From: Bacillaceae bacterium S4-13-56
GTDB taxonomy: Bacteria > Bacillota > Bacilli > Bacillales > JAWJLM01
NCBI GenBank assembly: GCA_040191315.1
Contig: JAWJLM010000037.1
Location: 1 to 42,607 of the forward strand
DNA: 42,607 bases
Reading direction: 5' to 3'
The notes beneath the pieces are model-generated. The model saw nothing but the letters and a program-made list of their open reading frames with translations. It made no database searches and had not been told where the DNA came from. The position numbers and the translations under genes are program-made. Below are positions 33,655 through 42,588 of this stretch, one piece after another. Position 1 is the stretch's first letter. Each line of letters begins with the position of its first letter.

Positions 33655-35935
33655 TTCCTTCTCTCTCCTTTACCATTTTCCATGCATTTAAGATATCATC
33701 TTTATTTAAAATATCCCAATCTGCTTGAGAGTCATCCCGTTCTTGTCGTAAAGCTTGAAATTGGATGGCCTCTTCAATAATATTCCTTATAAATCGCCCA
33801 TTCCCGTTTATTTTTTCTGAATTCAAGTTTTCCTCCAACTGGTTTATTGCCTCTTTGCTTACCTGATATTTATAAGAATTGGCAATTTGATTACCCATTC
33901 GGATCATTTCCGCAGGGGTATAATTTGGGAAATGGAAATATTTTTTAAACCTTGAAGACAATCCAGGGTTGCTCTCTAACAAATAATTCATCTCATTAAC
34001 ATACCCAGCTAGAATGACAACTAAATTCTCCTCATGTTTCGTCATTTCGTCAACTAGGGTGTCAATAGCTTCCTTACCAAAATCCTGTTGGCTTCCTTGC
34101 ATTAAAGAGTAAGCCTCGTCGATAAATAAAACTCCACCAAGTGCCTCTCTAATTTTACGTTTAGTCTTAATAGCCGTTTGACCCACATAACCTGCAACTA
34201 GATCGCTTCTAGAAACAACAACCATATGTCCCCTTTTTAATAAGCCACAATTCTTTAAAATCTGTGCATAGAGATGCGCTACGGTTGTTTTTCCTGTTCC
34301 CGGATTTCCAGAAAAAACAGCGTGTAATTGTATCGGAACTTTAGGGAATCCTTTTTCTTTTCTCCTTTGCTGCATATTTACAAAGGATGAAATTTTTTCA
34401 ACTTCTGCTTTAATATGATCTAAACCAACTAATGATTGAAGGTTTACCTCTGGATCTTTTTCGTTTCTATTGTTCTCTAGAACAAATCGAATATCATCTT
34501 CTGTTATACGCATATGGTCCATGATCGAATTTTTTAATTTTTCTTGATCTCGATTTACCCCTTTATGGAAAATAACAGATAAGATGACATCTTTAACGGT
34601 TCTAGCGTTCCCAAATGACTGGTCTACTCTCCTTTGATCAATAGCTTCTTCTAATACATTAAGTGCGGTTTCTGTAAAAAAGTAATCATTTTCTAGTGCC
34701 ATTTGCTCGGAAATGATAATTAACTCTTCCATCTTATAATCCGATAATTCTATATGGTTTTGTTCAGGAAATCTACTTCTCAGCCCCGAATTAGACCATA
34801 GAAATTGTCTCATTTCTTCAGGATATCCTGCAAGAATAACTCCAAATTTCCCTTGATGCTCCTTGCTAGTCATCGCTGAGACAAGTGTATCAATAACGGC
34901 CTGTCCGTAATCATTCCCGGTTTGTCCTTCTCTTTTAAGACTATAGGCCTCATCAATAAAAAGTATCTTTTCTTCAGCTTGTTTGATATAGGACATTGTA
35001 TTTTCTTCACTTTGCCCAACATAAGACCCAACCAAGTGGGATCGATTCACCTCTACAATTTCATCACTTTTAAGCAAAGAAAGATCTGCGTAAAGCTTTG
35101 CTAAAAGCCGAGCAATCGTTGTTTTTCCAGTTCCAGGATTACCAGTTATAATCATATGCAATCCAGGTTCATCTTTCATCGAAAGACCAAGCTTTTTCCT
35201 ATCTTGCTGATATTTTAAAAATAAATAATAGTTGCGAATATATTCTTTTACCTGTTTAATCCCAATCATATTATCTAACTCTTTTAAAGGAGATGGACGC
35301 ATTATGTCATTTATCCAATTAGGTGTTAATAGTTGAATTTCATCAAGTGATTTCATGATCTCTTTAAAAAAAGATTGAACATTGGAAAGAGACTGAGAAG
35401 ATATATTCTTTTGTCCCTCTTTTTGTAATTCCAGAAGAACTTCATGCAAATCTATCACACTATTTTGAAGTTTAGTAAGTTCTTGGAACAAAAGTGAATC
35501 TTCATCACTTAAAGGAGTTCGGTCGTCACCATTTGGAATTAAATCCTTAAATGTCTTTATTTCTTCTAGTAATTGAGCCATTTTATTTTGCTTAATCGAC
35601 ATGTGATCCGTTTCTCTTGGAACAAGTTCTCCAGAAATATATTCAGATAATTGCAGACTTTCTAACCATATAATAAAGCTCTCAACTTCCTCTGTCTTTC
35701 TAATTGGTTGGATCTGTTTCGCCTTATTTAAAAAATAGTCAGAAATATGATCTCTTTTGCGATTTCGAATGATTCTTTGAAAGGTAATATATGTGTAAAG
35801 AAGAGCTAATTCTTCCTTGTCATCGGTATCCCATAAATCCACTATACGAAGTGCCTCAGCTTCAGTTAATGAAATTGGATCCATTAGATGTAACCAATTT
35901 TCTTGTAAATCCTGTAAGGGAGCATATTTCCTCAT
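33641..35935 (-). CDS. Tandem AAA+ ATPase, SpoVK/CbbX-like
   Basis: A 764-residue ATPase with a helical N-terminal region (about residues 1-215) and two complete CbbX/SpoVK-type AAA+ modules. Module 1: Walker A GNPGTGKT at 265-272, Walker B ILFIDE at 324-329, SRF near 387. Module 2: Walker A at 543-550, Walker B VLFIDE at 602-607. Both retain catalytic Glu and Arg-finger candidates, so both should hydrolyse ATP. B. subtilis SpoVK has a single module of about 320 residues. The family remodels protein complexes; the target here is unknown. The ATG at 35935 follows AAGGTGGG. It overlaps the thioesterase gene. Confidence 0.8.
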   Translation of the reverse strand: MRKYAPLQDLQENWLHLMDPISLTEAEALRIVDLWDTDDKEELALLYTYITFQRIIRNRKRDHISDYFLNKAKQIQPIRKTEEVESFIIWLESLQLSEYISGELVPRETDHMSIKQNKMAQLLEEIKTFKDLIPNGDDRTPLSDEDSLLFQELTKLQNSVIDLHEVLLELQKEGQKNISSQSLSNVQSFFKEIMKSLDEIQLLTPNWINDIMRPSPLKELDNMIGIKQVKEYIRNYYLFLKYQQDRKKLGLSMKDEPGLHMIITGNPGTGKTTIARLLAKLYADLSLLKSDEIVEVNRSHLVGSYVGQSEENTMSYIKQAEEKILFIDEAYSLKREGQTGNDYGQAVIDTLVSAMTSKEHQGKFGVILAGYPEEMRQFLWSNSGLRSRFPEQNHIELSDYKMEELIIISEQMALENDYFFTETALNVLEEAIDQRRVDQSFGNARTVKDVILSVIFHKGVNRDQEKLKNSIMDHMRITEDDIRFVLENNRNEKDPEVNLQSLVGLDHIKAEVEKISSFVNMQQRRKEKGFPKVPIQLHAVFSGNPGTGKTTVAHLYAQILKNCGLLKRGHMVVVSRSDLVAGYVGQTAIKTKRKIREALGGVLFIDEAYSLMQGSQQDFGKEAIDTLVDEMTKHEENLVVILAGYVNEMNYLLESNPGLSSRFKKYFHFPNYTPAEMIRMGNQIANSYKYQVSKEAINQLEENLNSEKINGNGRFIRNIIEEAIQFQALRQERDDSQADWDILNKDDILNAWKMVKEREGNGRE

Positions 35936-36067
35936 GTTTGTTCCCACCTTTTTAAATTAACACTGATAGTGTAACATAATCTCCATAGTAAGGACTTAAC
36001 CAAGGCTTAGGAAAAGGTTAGAAAAGCTCGATAAGATTCAAAAAAAACAAAGCCCAAAGGACTTTGT

Positions 36068-36457
36068 TTAATATCTTGCCGGTCGATCTCGATGGATAAA
36101 AAGTATGATCGCGCAGTAAATAGGGATTAAAACAGAAAGAACAGTGTGTAATACTGCATTCTCTGAATACTTTTCAAGTAACCAGTAGATAACAACAATA
36201 CCGACTATAGCTACAATAATAGAACCAAGAAACGGAATCATGGAGACAAAAATGGATATGACCGAAATGATTAATAGTTTCATGCCACCATTTCCTTTTA
36301 ATTTTTCCGTAATAAGTTCTCCCAATACCCACATGTTCCCAATTGGAATCCAGGCCAGCCAAGCATAGTCAATATTTTCATTTTGTGCCATTTTCATAAC
36401 TGCAAATGCAGTTAAAACGTAGCCAATAATTCCTAAAATCACAAAGATAAAATTCAT
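36068..36457 (-). CDS. Small integral membrane protein, unknown
   Basis: A 129-residue protein with about four hydrophobic helices (about 3-21, 60-78, 80-97 and 105-122) and a conserved-looking loop NIDYAWLAWIPIGNMWVLGEL. The tail is basic (HRDRPARY). Proteins with this loop occur in many Firmicutes, but I know no function. The ATG has GAAGGGGGGAATAGG. It stands alone between the AAA+ gene and a tiny membrane gene, all on the minus strand. No catalytic motif is visible. Confidence 0.65.
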   Translation of the reverse strand: MNFIFVILGIIGYVLTAFAVMKMAQNENIDYAWLAWIPIGNMWVLGELITEKLKGNGGMKLLIISVISIFVSMIPFLGSIIVAIVGIVVIYWLLEKYSENAVLHTVLSVLIPIYCAIILFIHRDRPARY

Positions 36458-36536
36458 CCTATTCCCCCCTTCGCTACTAATTTATTTTGCTTTTGAGAAA
36501 AAATTCCTTAACTTATTTTAAGGTTCAAAAGATAAA

Positions 36537-36579
36537 AAGCTTTCATAGATTTTTATTTCTCCGCAAGCTTTGAAAGCTT
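36537..36579 (-). terminator. Terminator of the tiny membrane protein gene
   Basis: AAGCTTTCA (36537-36545) pairs perfectly with TGAAAGCTT (36571-36579); on the minus strand TTTATCTTTT follows. Confidence 0.7.
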
Positions 36580-36586
36580 AAGACTC

Positions 36587-36745
36587 TTATAGCAAAAATG
36601 ATAAGGCAATGATACCAACGGAGAGTTGAAACAATATTTCTAACCAATCCTTCGTCCGTCGGCCAACTAAATGGTAAAAACGCATCCCACATCGAACCAC
36701 AATACAAACCCAAGCTAACGTAATAAGAATAGGGGGAATTACCAT
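36587..36745 (-). CDS. Tiny two-helix membrane protein, unknown
   Basis: A 52-residue peptide with two hydrophobic helices (residues 2-18 and 36-52) joined by a basic hinge (RCGMRFYHLVGRRTKDW). The ATG at 36745 lies 9 bases after AAGGAGG and the stop is followed by a good terminator, so it looks like a true single gene. An overlapping reading frame in the same direction (36543-36779, 78 residues) would use the ribosome binding site as coding sequence and has no start signal of its own. The family is not recognised. Confidence 0.6.
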   Translation of the reverse strand: MVIPPILITLAWVCIVVRCGMRFYHLVGRRTKDWLEILFQLSVGIIALSFLL

Positions 36746-36822
36746 CCCATAAATCCTCCTTAAAATCAAAGATAGACAAGCTTATCTAATATCTATGATA
36801 TTTTTGGAGGGAGAATTCTTTT

Positions 36823-38082
36823 TTAAATAAGAAGGTTAAACAAATTTTGATCTTTATTGATTTCGATGTAAGAAAAACCGTTTTGTTCCATACGCTGAAC
36901 TAGAGGTTCATAATCACTCTTATTTTGTAGTTCAATTCCTACAAGGACAGGCCCTTTATCCCTGTTATTTTTTTTCGTATATTCAAATCGAGTGATATCA
37001 TCGTTTTTCCCCAACACTTCCATCATAAATTCGCGTAGTGCTCCAGCTCTTTGAGGAAAATTTACAATAAAGTAATGTTTATACCCTTCATAAATTAATG
37101 ACCGTTCTTTCATCTCTTGCATTCGATCAATATCGTTATTTCCCCCACTAATGATACAAACAATATTCTTTCCTTTAATCTCTTCTCGATAAAAGTCGAG
37201 TGCTGCTATCGGCATAGCACCAGCTGGTTCAGCAACTATGGCATTTTCGTTATAAAGATCCAGTAAGGTAGTACATATCTTGCCCTCAGGAACGACAATG
37301 ATATCATCAATAACTTGATTACCGATTTCAAAAGGAATATTTCCAACCTGTTTTACGGCTGCACCATCAACAAATTTATCAATTTTATCAAGGGTAACTA
37401 CTTTTCCGGCTTCCATTGACCGTTTCATACTTGGAGCACCTAATGGTTCTACACCTATAACTTTTGTATCCGGGCTAATGCTCTTCATGTAGGATCCAAC
37501 GCCAGAGATTAACCCCCCACCCCCTATGGACATAAATACATGGGAAACAGATTCTTCAACAGAGTCCAAAATTTCCAGTCCAACTGTACCTTGCCCTGCA
37601 ATTGTTCTTTCGTCATCAAAAGGGTGGATGAATGACATACTATTTTCTGAACAATATGATACTGCTTCTTTGTAAGAATCATCAAATGTGTCCCCTGTCA
37701 GAACAACATCAATGAACGGTTGCCCAAAAAAATCAACTGCAGATACCTTTTGCCGTGGGGTTGTAGTAGGCATAAAAATCTTGCCCTTCACACCAAGTGC
37801 CTTACAAGAATAGGCTACACCTTGAGCGTGATTTCCTGCGCTTGCACAAACTACTCCATTCTTAAGCTCTTCAGGAGTTAGACTTTGCATTAGATTATAA
37901 GCTCCACGTATTTTAAAGGAACGAACTACTTGTAAGTCTTCTCTTTTCAAATAAACATTACAATCGTATCGGTTAGATAATATTTCATCTCTTTGGAGTG
38001 GAGTTTTCACCACTACGTCTTTTAGAGCTTGATTTGCGATTAAGATATCTTTCACTTGAATGGTTTGTAATGTTTTCGTCAC
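36823..38082 (-). CDS. ilvA: Threonine deaminase (ammonia-lyase)
   Basis: A 419-residue PLP enzyme making 2-oxobutanoate from threonine for isoleucine synthesis. The PLP lysine is K57 in RSFKIRGAYN; the phosphate loop is SIGGGGLISGVG; ASAGNHAQGVAY is also present. The C-terminal part (about 330-419) is a single ACT-like regulatory domain, as in B. subtilis IlvA, shorter than the double domain of E. coli IlvA. Start is GTG with GGAAGG upstream. It is not with other ilv-leu genes; a CodY-like box lies upstream. Confidence 0.92.
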   Translation of the reverse strand: MTKTLQTIQVKDILIANQALKDVVVKTPLQRDEILSNRYDCNVYLKREDLQVVRSFKIRGAYNLMQSLTPEELKNGVVCASAGNHAQGVAYSCKALGVKGKIFMPTTTPRQKVSAVDFFGQPFIDVVLTGDTFDDSYKEAVSYCSENSMSFIHPFDDERTIAGQGTVGLEILDSVEESVSHVFMSIGGGGLISGVGSYMKSISPDTKVIGVEPLGAPSMKRSMEAGKVVTLDKIDKFVDGAAVKQVGNIPFEIGNQVIDDIIVVPEGKICTTLLDLYNENAIVAEPAGAMPIAALDFYREEIKGKNIVCIISGGNNDIDRMQEMKERSLIYEGYKHYFIVNFPQRAGALREFMMEVLGKNDDITRFEYTKKNNRDKGPVLVGIELQNKSDYEPLVQRMEQNGFSYIEINKDQNLFNLLI

Positions 38083-38160
38083 CGCTGAACTTCCTTCCCT
38101 GCATAAAATATTTAGACTTATACTACCACAACCTTTACTTAAGAAAAACCAATTTGCGAA

Positions 38161-38175
38161 TATTTTCTGAAAAAT
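38161..38175 (-). promoter_or_regulatory. CodY-like box upstream of ilvA
   Basis: TATTTTCTGAAAAAT matches the CodY consensus AATTTTCWGAAAATT at 13 of 15 positions, 79-93 bases upstream of the ilvA start. ilvA is a known CodY target in bacilli. Confidence 0.5.
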
Positions 38176-38188
38176 TTAACTAATAAAA

Positions 38189-38229
38189 AAATGAAAGCGG
38201 TTTACTATTTTTGTAAACCGCTTTCATTT
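38189..38229 (-). terminator. Terminator of the sspN-tlp operon
   Basis: A perfect 17-bp stem (38189-38205 with 38213-38229), with A/T-rich tracts on both sides so it can work in both directions. Confidence 0.9.
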
Positions 38230-38231
38230 TT

Positions 38232-38468
38232 TTATTTGTTGTGTTGATTGCGATATTCGTCTTTTATCTCCCGACGAAATCCTTCAATAGATTCCTCGCG
38301 TCGTTTGTTTTTTTCTTCTATTTGTTGTCTCTCTTCTCTAGAAGAAAATTGCATAGCTTCATGTGATTCCTCAATATTTTCTATTGTGTTTTGAACCATA
38401 TCTTGAAGCTTTTCAACATTATCAGATCGGTCGTCTGGATTTGGCTTTGGATAATTACGATTCACCAT
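38232..38468 (-). CDS. tlp: Small acid-soluble spore protein Tlp (thioredoxin-like)
   Basis: A 78-residue, highly charged, mainly helical spore-core protein. The block NPDDRSDNVEKLQDMVQNTIENIEE is diagnostic of the Tlp family, and the tail is Arg/Glu/Lys-rich. Despite the family name it has no CxxC. It lies 8 bases after sspN behind AGGGGGATGG; the two form the SigG operon known from B. subtilis. Expected to be made only in the forespore. Confidence 0.93.
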   Translation of the reverse strand: MVNRNYPKPNPDDRSDNVEKLQDMVQNTIENIEESHEAMQFSSREERQQIEEKNKRREESIEGFRREIKDEYRNQHNK

Positions 38469-38476
38469 CCATCCCC

Positions 38477-38620
38477 CTATTTTCCTTTTGTTTGTATAAC
38501 TTGTGTTTGATATCTACTTTTAACTTGCATTTTTTTTCCTTTGTTTCCACTAAAACCTCGAGGTTGTGTCCCTAAATGGTCAGGGGCGAAATGTTTACTA
38601 TCCCTTTTCGGATTACCCAT
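38477..38620 (-). CDS. sspN: Acid-soluble spore protein N
   Basis: A 47-residue spore-core peptide. [20 protein letters not shown], the GNKGKKMQ segment and the C-terminal IQTKGK match the SspN pattern of bacilli. The ATG is preceded by AAAAAGGAGG at perfect spacing. It is the first gene of the sspN-tlp pair and follows a SigG-type promoter. It is too short for routine detection. Confidence 0.9.
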   Translation of the reverse strand: MGNPKRDSKHFAPDHLGTQPRGFSGNKGKKMQVKSRYQTQVIQTKGK

Positions 38621-38652
38621 GTATCCATTCCTCCTTTTTAACACCTCATGTA

Positions 38653-38681
38653 TAGTATGATTCGATGGACAGAGAGTATGC
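38653..38681 (-). promoter_or_regulatory. SigG (forespore) promoter of sspN-tlp
   Basis: On the minus strand GCATA (38677-38681), a 17-base spacer and CATACTA (38653-38659) match the SigG consensus (GHATR and CATNHTA), 33 bases before the sspN start. Confidence 0.7.
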
Positions 38682-38806
38682 TAAAGAAGGACTCATCATT
38701 TTTTGGTAAAGATTAGAAACCAAGGCATTCAGCAAGCTTGTGGGTGTATGCTTTGGTTGTCCTCATACTGATAGGTAAAGTTTCCTATCAGTAAAAAAGC
38801 CTCGGT

Positions 38807-38944
38807 CTATGACCTGGCTTTCAATGCGTTCAATCTTTCAAAAACACGTTCTTCAATCTTCTCCATCGCAGATTGATCATTTTCAATCAACATTCGATTT
38901 TCTTGTACAAGTTCTTCAAATGATTTCCGCTTTCTCCTTTTCAT
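38807..38944 (-). CDS. FbpB-family small basic protein
   Basis: A 45-residue peptide beginning MKRRKRKSFEELVQENRMLI and ending in an amphipathic helix (EKIEERVFERL). It resembles FbpB, a Fur-controlled basic protein that helps the small RNA FsrA in the iron-sparing response of B. subtilis. I see no Fur box here, so iron control is not shown. The ATG at 38944 has ATAGGAGGG at good spacing; a longer in-frame start exists but lies inside the preceding gene. It follows the thioredoxin-like gene by 37 bases. A hairpin ACTGATAGG/CCTATCAGT (38767-38792) lies downstream without a T run. Confidence 0.7.
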   Translation of the reverse strand: MKRRKRKSFEELVQENRMLIENDQSAMEKIEERVFERLNALKARS

Positions 38945-38981
38945 GGCGATCCCTCCTATTTTTATAATAGGATAACCAAAT

Positions 38982-39560
38982 TTAGGAGAGTTCATTCATC
39001 TTTTCAATCATCATCTCTTCTGTTAAAGGCCCGACATGTCTTTCTAACTGTATTTTGCCATCCGTTCCAATGAAATACGTTGTGGGAAGTGCAACAGCTC
39101 GATAAGGTTTTGTGGCTTCATCTTCAGGATCAAGGAGTACAGAAAAGGTATATCCATATTCTTGAATAAAGGAGCTAACTTTTTCTTTTCCACTTTCTGT
39201 AGTCGTATAATTAATAGCTAGAATGACCACTTCATCCTTATACTTTTCATAAAAAGATTGCATTTCTGGCATTTCTTCTTTACATGGTGGACACCATGTA
39301 GCCCAAAAATTCACAAAGACCTTTTTTCCTCGAAGCTCTGATAGTGCTACGGTTTTACCGTCCAAAGTTTGTAGAGTAAAATCAGGCGCAACTTCCCCAA
39401 CCTTTAGTCCTTCAGGTAATTGAGGAGTATTGTTTACTTCCTCGCTAGACAGAACATTTTCCTCTACTGAATGATTCGAACTCAACTCATTAGAAATAGT
39501 GTAGAAAGCGACACCAATTAAACCTATGAGTAAAATGAAGGATATCCAACGTTGAACCAA
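38982..39560 (-). CDS. yneN: Membrane-anchored TlpA/ResA-like thioredoxin
   Basis: A 192-residue extracytoplasmic thiol-disulfide oxidoreductase. One N-terminal helix (about residues 5-21) anchors it; the thioredoxin domain has the active site WCPPC (C90 and C93), the AhpC/TSA-like entry VGEVAPDFTLQTLDGK and the cis-proline loop ALPTTYFI. The Pro-Pro pair is typical of TlpA-type reductases. Its place behind acnA matches B. subtilis yneN. The substrate is unknown. Start is TTG with AAAGGAAG upstream. Confidence 0.85.
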   Translation of the reverse strand: MVQRWISFILLIGLIGVAFYTISNELSSNHSVEENVLSSEEVNNTPQLPEGLKVGEVAPDFTLQTLDGKTVALSELRGKKVFVNFWATWCPPCKEEMPEMQSFYEKYKDEVVILAINYTTTESGKEKVSSFIQEYGYTFSVLLDPEDEATKPYRAVALPTTYFIGTDGKIQLERHVGPLTEEMMIEKMNELS

Positions 39561-39590
39561 TTTGTAATCTTCCTTTCATCTTGTGAAAAA

Positions 39591-39612
39591 AAGCAACGGA
39601 ATCCCGTTGCTT
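39591..39612 (-). terminator. Terminator of acnA
   Basis: AAGCAACGG (39591-39599) pairs with CCGTTGCTT (39604-39612); on the minus strand TTTTTTCAC follows. Confidence 0.88.
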
Positions 39613-39617
39613 TTTTA

Positions 39618-42335
39618 TTATCCATTCTTTTGAAGCTTATTTCGCAATACCATTTGTAAAATTCCGCCATGACGATAGTAGTCAATTTCAACTTCACTGT
39701 CAAAGCGTGCAATAACTTCAAAGTTAGTCTTTTTCCCATTTTTAGATGTTGCTGTAACTTGAACAAGGTCATGTGGTTTCACATTCTCTTCGATAGAAAT
39801 ATCAAATGATTCTTCCCCTGTTAAACCAAGAGTTTCACTGCTTTCACCTTGTTTGAATTGAAGAGGAAGAACTCCCATCATCACTAAGTTTGAACGGTGA
39901 ATTCTTTCAAAGCTTTCAGCAATGACTGTTTTAATTCCTAACAGATTCGTTCCTTTTGCAGCCCAGTCACGGGAACTTCCCATTCCATAGTCTTTTCCAG
40001 CTACTACAAGTAAGCTAGTACCATCAGCTTTATACTTCATAGCTGCATCATAAATAGGCATTACATCACCTGTTGGCCAGTAAGTGGTATATCCTCCCTC
40101 TGTTCCAGGAGCGATCTGGTTTCGGATTCGGATATTTGCAAAAGTTCCTCTTGTCATTACTCTATCATTTCCACGACGTGAACCATAGGAGTTAAAGTCA
40201 CGAGGTGAAACTCCTTTTTCCTGCAAGTAACGACCTGCTGGCATATCTTTAGCAATTGCACCTGCTGGTGAGATATGGTCCGTCGTTACAGAATCGCCAA
40301 ATTTACCAATGACACGCAAACCAGACAAAGACTTAACCTCTTCTGGGTCTGGAGATAACCCTTCAAAGAATGGTGGGTTATGAATATAGGTAGAATCCTC
40401 ATTCCACTCGTATAGTGGTTCATCTGTTGTGTTGATATTATTCCACTCTTCATTTGAGTTGTAAACTGATTCGTATTCTTTCCTGAAAATTTCTGGTGTT
40501 ACTACCTTAGCAATTTCGGATTTAATTTCTTCCATTGAAGGCCAAATATCAGCAAAGTAAACATTATTTCCATCTTTGTCTTTACCGATTGGGTCATCCT
40601 CAAGATCCACATCAACTGTACCTGCTAAGGCATAGGCGACTACAAGTGGAGGTGAAGCTAAATAGTTAGCTTTTACCAATGGATGGATACGACCTTCAAA
40701 GTTACGGTTTCCTGAAAGTACAGACGCTACGGTCAAATCAGAGGAAGCAATAGCTTCTTCAATTTCTTCAGCTAATGGACCAGAGTTACCAATACATGTC
40801 GTACATCCATAACCTACAAGATTAAACCCAAGTTTATCTAGGTATGTCATTAATCCAGCATCTTCTAAATAACGAGTAACTACTTTTGATCCTGGTGCTA
40901 GTGAAGTTTTCACATATTTAGGCACTTCTAATCCCTTTTCTACTGCTTTCTTAGCCAAAAGACCAGCGCCCAACATAACATATGGGTTAGATGTATTTGT
41001 ACAAGAAGTAATAGCTGCAATGGCAACTGCGCCTGTTTTCATCACAGACTTCTTGCCGTTTGGATGTTCAATCTCAACTTTTTTATTAATTTCACTTTCA
41101 TCTAATCCAAAGCCTGCATTTCCTGCTGGAGTAGTTAAAGCTTTATTAAAGGATTTTTTCATTTCAGAAAGTGGAATTAAATCCTGTGGACGTTTTGGTC
41201 CAGAAAGATTGGGTTCTAGCTCAGATAAATCGATTTCTACTAACTCAGTGAATTCTGGGTCAGGATACTCTGGGGAATACCAAAGATCATTTTTCTTACA
41301 ATATTCTTCAACTAGAGAAATTTGATCTTCCGTTCTTCCTGTTAATCGCATATATTCAAGTGCTTCTTTATCAACCGGGAAGAAACCACATGTTGCACCA
41401 TATTCAGGAGCCATATTGGAAATGGTTGCACGATCTGCAAGAGGCATTTCCTTTAATCCAGGTCCAAAAAATTCCACGAACTTACCAACAACATTCTTTT
41501 GGCGTAGAACTTGGGTGACTTTTAACGCTAGGTCAGTGGCTGTAGTTCCATTTGGAAATGAACCTGTTAGTTTAACACCAATAACTTCTGGAGCAGGGAA
41601 GTAAGATGGCTGGCCTAACATTCCAGCTTCAGCCTCAATTCCTCCAACACCCCATCCAAGAACACCTAAACCGTTAATCATGGTGGTATGAGAATCTGTA
41701 CCTACTAATGTATCTGGATAGGCTTCATATTCACCGTTTTCACCTTCAACTGCATGAACTACTTTGGCAATATATTCAAGGTTAACCTGGTGTACAATTC
41801 CTGTTGCAGGTGGTACTGCACGGTAATTATCAAAAGCTTTTTGAGCCCATTTCAAAAATTCATATCTCTCTGCATTACGTTCAAATTCTAATTCCATATT
41901 TCTTTTTAAAGCATCAGCCGTTCCGTATCGATCAACCTGTACGGAATGGTCAATTACTAAATCAACTGGAACCTCTGGGTTAATTTCATTAGGACTACCA
42001 CCCAAATCAACCATAGCCTTACGTAAAGAAGCTAAGTCAACAACGGCTGGAACACCTGTAAAGTCCTGTAAAATTACGCGAGAAGGTTTAAAAGGAACAT
42101 CTACTCCTTTTCCTTCTTCTGTGCCCCATCTTGCTAATTTTTCAACATGCTCATCTTGAATAACTCGTCCATCATGTTGTCTTAGGACGGATTCCAGTAA
42201 GACGCGGACAGAATAAGGCAATCTAGAAATTTCCCCTTTACCCGCTTCTTCTAGGGTTTTAAGTCGGTAATAATTATACTTTTTACCGTTCAATTCAAAT
42301 TGCTTACGAGCTTGAAATGCATTATCTCGTGCCAT
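39618..42335 (-). CDS. acnA: Aconitate hydratase (AcnA/CitB)
   Basis: A 905-residue [4Fe-4S] enzyme of the citric acid cycle, interconverting citrate and isocitrate. Cluster ligands are the Cys in [11 protein letters not shown] and the two in [12 protein letters not shown]; other hallmarks are [21 protein letters not shown] and the C-terminal swivel domain with [16 protein letters not shown] sequence (here [12 protein letters not shown]). In bacilli the apo-form (CitB) also binds RNA. The start at 42335 lies directly behind GGAGGGGG; an in-frame upstream ATG (42389) would place that site inside the gene. Confidence 0.96.
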   Translation of the reverse strand: MARDNAFQARKQFELNGKKYNYYRLKTLEEAGKGEISRLPYSVRVLLESVLRQHDGRVIQDEHVEKLARWGTEEGKGVDVPFKPSRVILQDFTGVPAVVDLASLRKAMVDLGGSPNEINPEVPVDLVIDHSVQVDRYGTADALKRNMELEFERNAERYEFLKWAQKAFDNYRAVPPATGIVHQVNLEYIAKVVHAVEGENGEYEAYPDTLVGTDSHTTMINGLGVLGWGVGGIEAEAGMLGQPSYFPAPEVIGVKLTGSFPNGTTATDLALKVTQVLRQKNVVGKFVEFFGPGLKEMPLADRATISNMAPEYGATCGFFPVDKEALEYMRLTGRTEDQISLVEEYCKKNDLWYSPEYPDPEFTELVEIDLSELEPNLSGPKRPQDLIPLSEMKKSFNKALTTPAGNAGFGLDESEINKKVEIEHPNGKKSVMKTGAVAIAAITSCTNTSNPYVMLGAGLLAKKAVEKGLEVPKYVKTSLAPGSKVVTRYLEDAGLMTYLDKLGFNLVGYGCTTCIGNSGPLAEEIEEAIASSDLTVASVLSGNRNFEGRIHPLVKANYLASPPLVVAYALAGTVDVDLEDDPIGKDKDGNNVYFADIWPSMEEIKSEIAKVVTPEIFRKEYESVYNSNEEWNNINTTDEPLYEWNEDSTYIHNPPFFEGLSPDPEEVKSLSGLRVIGKFGDSVTTDHISPAGAIAKDMPAGRYLQEKGVSPRDFNSYGSRRGNDRVMTRGTFANIRIRNQIAPGTEGGYTTYWPTGDVMPIYDAAMKYKADGTSLLVVAGKDYGMGSSRDWAAKGTNLLGIKTVIAESFERIHRSNLVMMGVLPLQFKQGESSETLGLTGEESFDISIEENVKPHDLVQVTATSKNGKKTNFEVIARFDSEVEIDYYRHGGILQMVLRNKLQKNG

Positions 42336-42430
42336 TTTTCCCCCTCCTTCATAGTTCGCCGCGGAGTATAATCGAATCAACTCCAACATTCCCCAATTGT
42401 TTCAATTTTTCTGCACTTTTATATTTTAAA

Positions 42431-42444
42431 TGAAAACGATTTAT
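42431..42444 (-). promoter_or_regulatory. Cre-like site upstream of acnA
   Basis: TGAAAACGATTTAT fits the cre consensus TGWNANCGNTNWCA except for the last two bases. It lies about 96-109 bases before the acnA start. TTGACA is seen on the minus strand further upstream (42470-42475) but without a well-spaced -10 box. Confidence 0.35.
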
Positions 42445-42481
42445 AAGTAAAATGATTCGTTATTGTAGTTGTCAAGCCAAT

Positions 42482-42514
42482 AAAAATGACTTGCAATTTA
42501 CACAAGCCATTTTT
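42482..42514. terminator. Bidirectional terminator upstream of acnA
   Basis: AAAAATGACTTG (42482-42493) pairs with CAAGCCATTTTT (42503-42514) with one mismatch. It probably ends a gene that lies mostly beyond the right edge. Confidence 0.65.
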
Positions 42515-42522
42515 AAACAAGC

Positions 42523-42588
42523 TTATTCTTCTATATGTGCTTTTATAATGTCCAAATGTGATCGAAAGTCTTCCGGGAGTTTGACACT
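42523..42588 (-). pseudogene. Possible tail of a broken or off-window gene
   Basis: Minus-strand frame ending at 42523 reads SVKLPEDFRSHLDIIKAHIEE before its stop and sits right in front of a terminator, so it looks like a real C-terminus. But an in-frame TGA lies just upstream and no start codon fits, so either the gene is frameshifted or this is chance. Only about 20 codons are visible. Confidence 0.25.

Noticed and set aside
36543..36779. A 78-residue minus-strand frame overlapping the tiny membrane gene
   Set aside because: It reads through the AGGAGG site that serves the other frame and has no start signal; its composition is less protein-like.
38767..38792. Terminator behind the fbpB-like gene
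   Set aside because: A good hairpin (ACTGATAGG with CCTATCAGT) but no T run on the relevant strand, so only mentioned with the gene.
42336..42480. CcpC dyad boxes upstream of acnA
   Set aside because: ATAA and TTAT are found, but 13 bases apart instead of the 7 expected.
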